DNA of 64,000 nucleotides from JAXMDS01 sp043777815 (lineage in GTDB: Bacteria; Pseudomonadota; Alphaproteobacteria; Rickettsiales; Rickettsiaceae), in NCBI GenBank assembly GCA_043777815.1, contig JAYWHH010000009.1, positions 1-64,000 on the forward strand. The letters are read 5' to 3'. The notes under the pieces are model-generated. The model worked only from the letters and a program-made list of their open reading frames with translations. It searched no databases and had not been told where the DNA came from. The translations under genes and the position numbers were made by a program. Shown piece by piece: positions 63,834-64,000 of the stretch (its first letter is position 1; each line of letters opens with the position of its first letter).

Positions 63834-64000
63834 AATTATTTTTTTAGTTCAGGTGCTGTGTACTACATCAATCACTTTTGTATATTTAATCAGAGAGCGC
63901 CTTATGTTTAACTTTAAGCATCATAGATCCAAATATTTAATTAAGTAAATAGATTCAAACAAGGCATTCAATCAAAATGCTTTTGCATATATAGCTAAAG

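Overview
The window is a stretch of an AT-rich alphaproteobacterial chromosome, most likely from an intracellular member of the Rickettsiales. The evidence is the gene content (TrxR-like ferredoxin-NADP reductase, HemJ, GatA, CcmF, MlaA/MlaC without a local mla operon, an RNase E/G next to a phosphatidylserine decarboxylase), strong use of A/T-ending codons, long non-coding spacers, scattered ribosomal genes, and many lineage-specific ORFs. No rRNA, CRISPR, integrase or transposase is visible. I cannot name the genus from the sequence alone.

Layout. 0.2-4.4 kb: mlaC, mlaA (minus), gatA and a small Gln-rich protein (plus). 4.7-6.7 kb: a large orphan. 7-16 kb: obgE, hemJ, ubiA, a Bax-inhibitor-1 protein, topA and a LolC/E permease. 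16-25 kb: an orphan island on the minus strand (two paralogues of 683 and 898 aa, a 609-aa protein, a 202-aa coiled coil), interrupted by tgt on the plus strand. 25.8-30 kb: aspS and an orphan split by one amber codon. 30.3-38.1 kb: psd, RNase E/G, htpG, ferredoxin-NADP reductase, bamD. 38.5-42 kb: rpsL and gyrB. 42.2-47 kb: an orphan split at a poly-A tract, an SH3-domain protein, rpmG (55 aa) and rpsC. 47.2-54 kb: alaS, tRNA-Asp, a GST-like protein, a beta-barrel protein, a possible CcmD and tRNA-Glu. 54.3-64 kb: scoB, an orphan with a stop-punctuated repeat tail, asd, scoA, a lytic transglycosylase, an ABC-F ATPase and ccmF.

How the genes fit together. The recognisable genes serve translation and tRNA charging, DNA topology, cell-envelope maintenance (Mla, Lol, Bam, Psd, transglycosylase), haem and cytochrome c maturation, ubiquinone synthesis and ketone-body CoA transfer. 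Most stand alone; only rne-psd, abcF-ccmF, mlaA-mlaC and possibly rpsL-gyrB look like short transcription units. Operons that are usually conserved (scoAB, the S10 and str ribosomal operons) are broken up.

The most unusual property is pervasive tandem duplication. At least a dozen genes on both strands are followed by degenerate direct copies of their own last codons, and most long spacers are private minisatellites with periods of about 20-45 bp. The same process seems to act inside genes: ObgE, AlaS, AspS, GyrB, HtpG, FNR, RNase E/G and CcmF carry in-frame low-complexity repeat insertions or extensions absent from ordinary homologues. The orphan genes show possible on/off structures: a C9 tract near the end of one, an A9 tract that splits another, a single in-frame TAG in a third, and a 33-codon tail repeat with a stop in each copy in a fourth.
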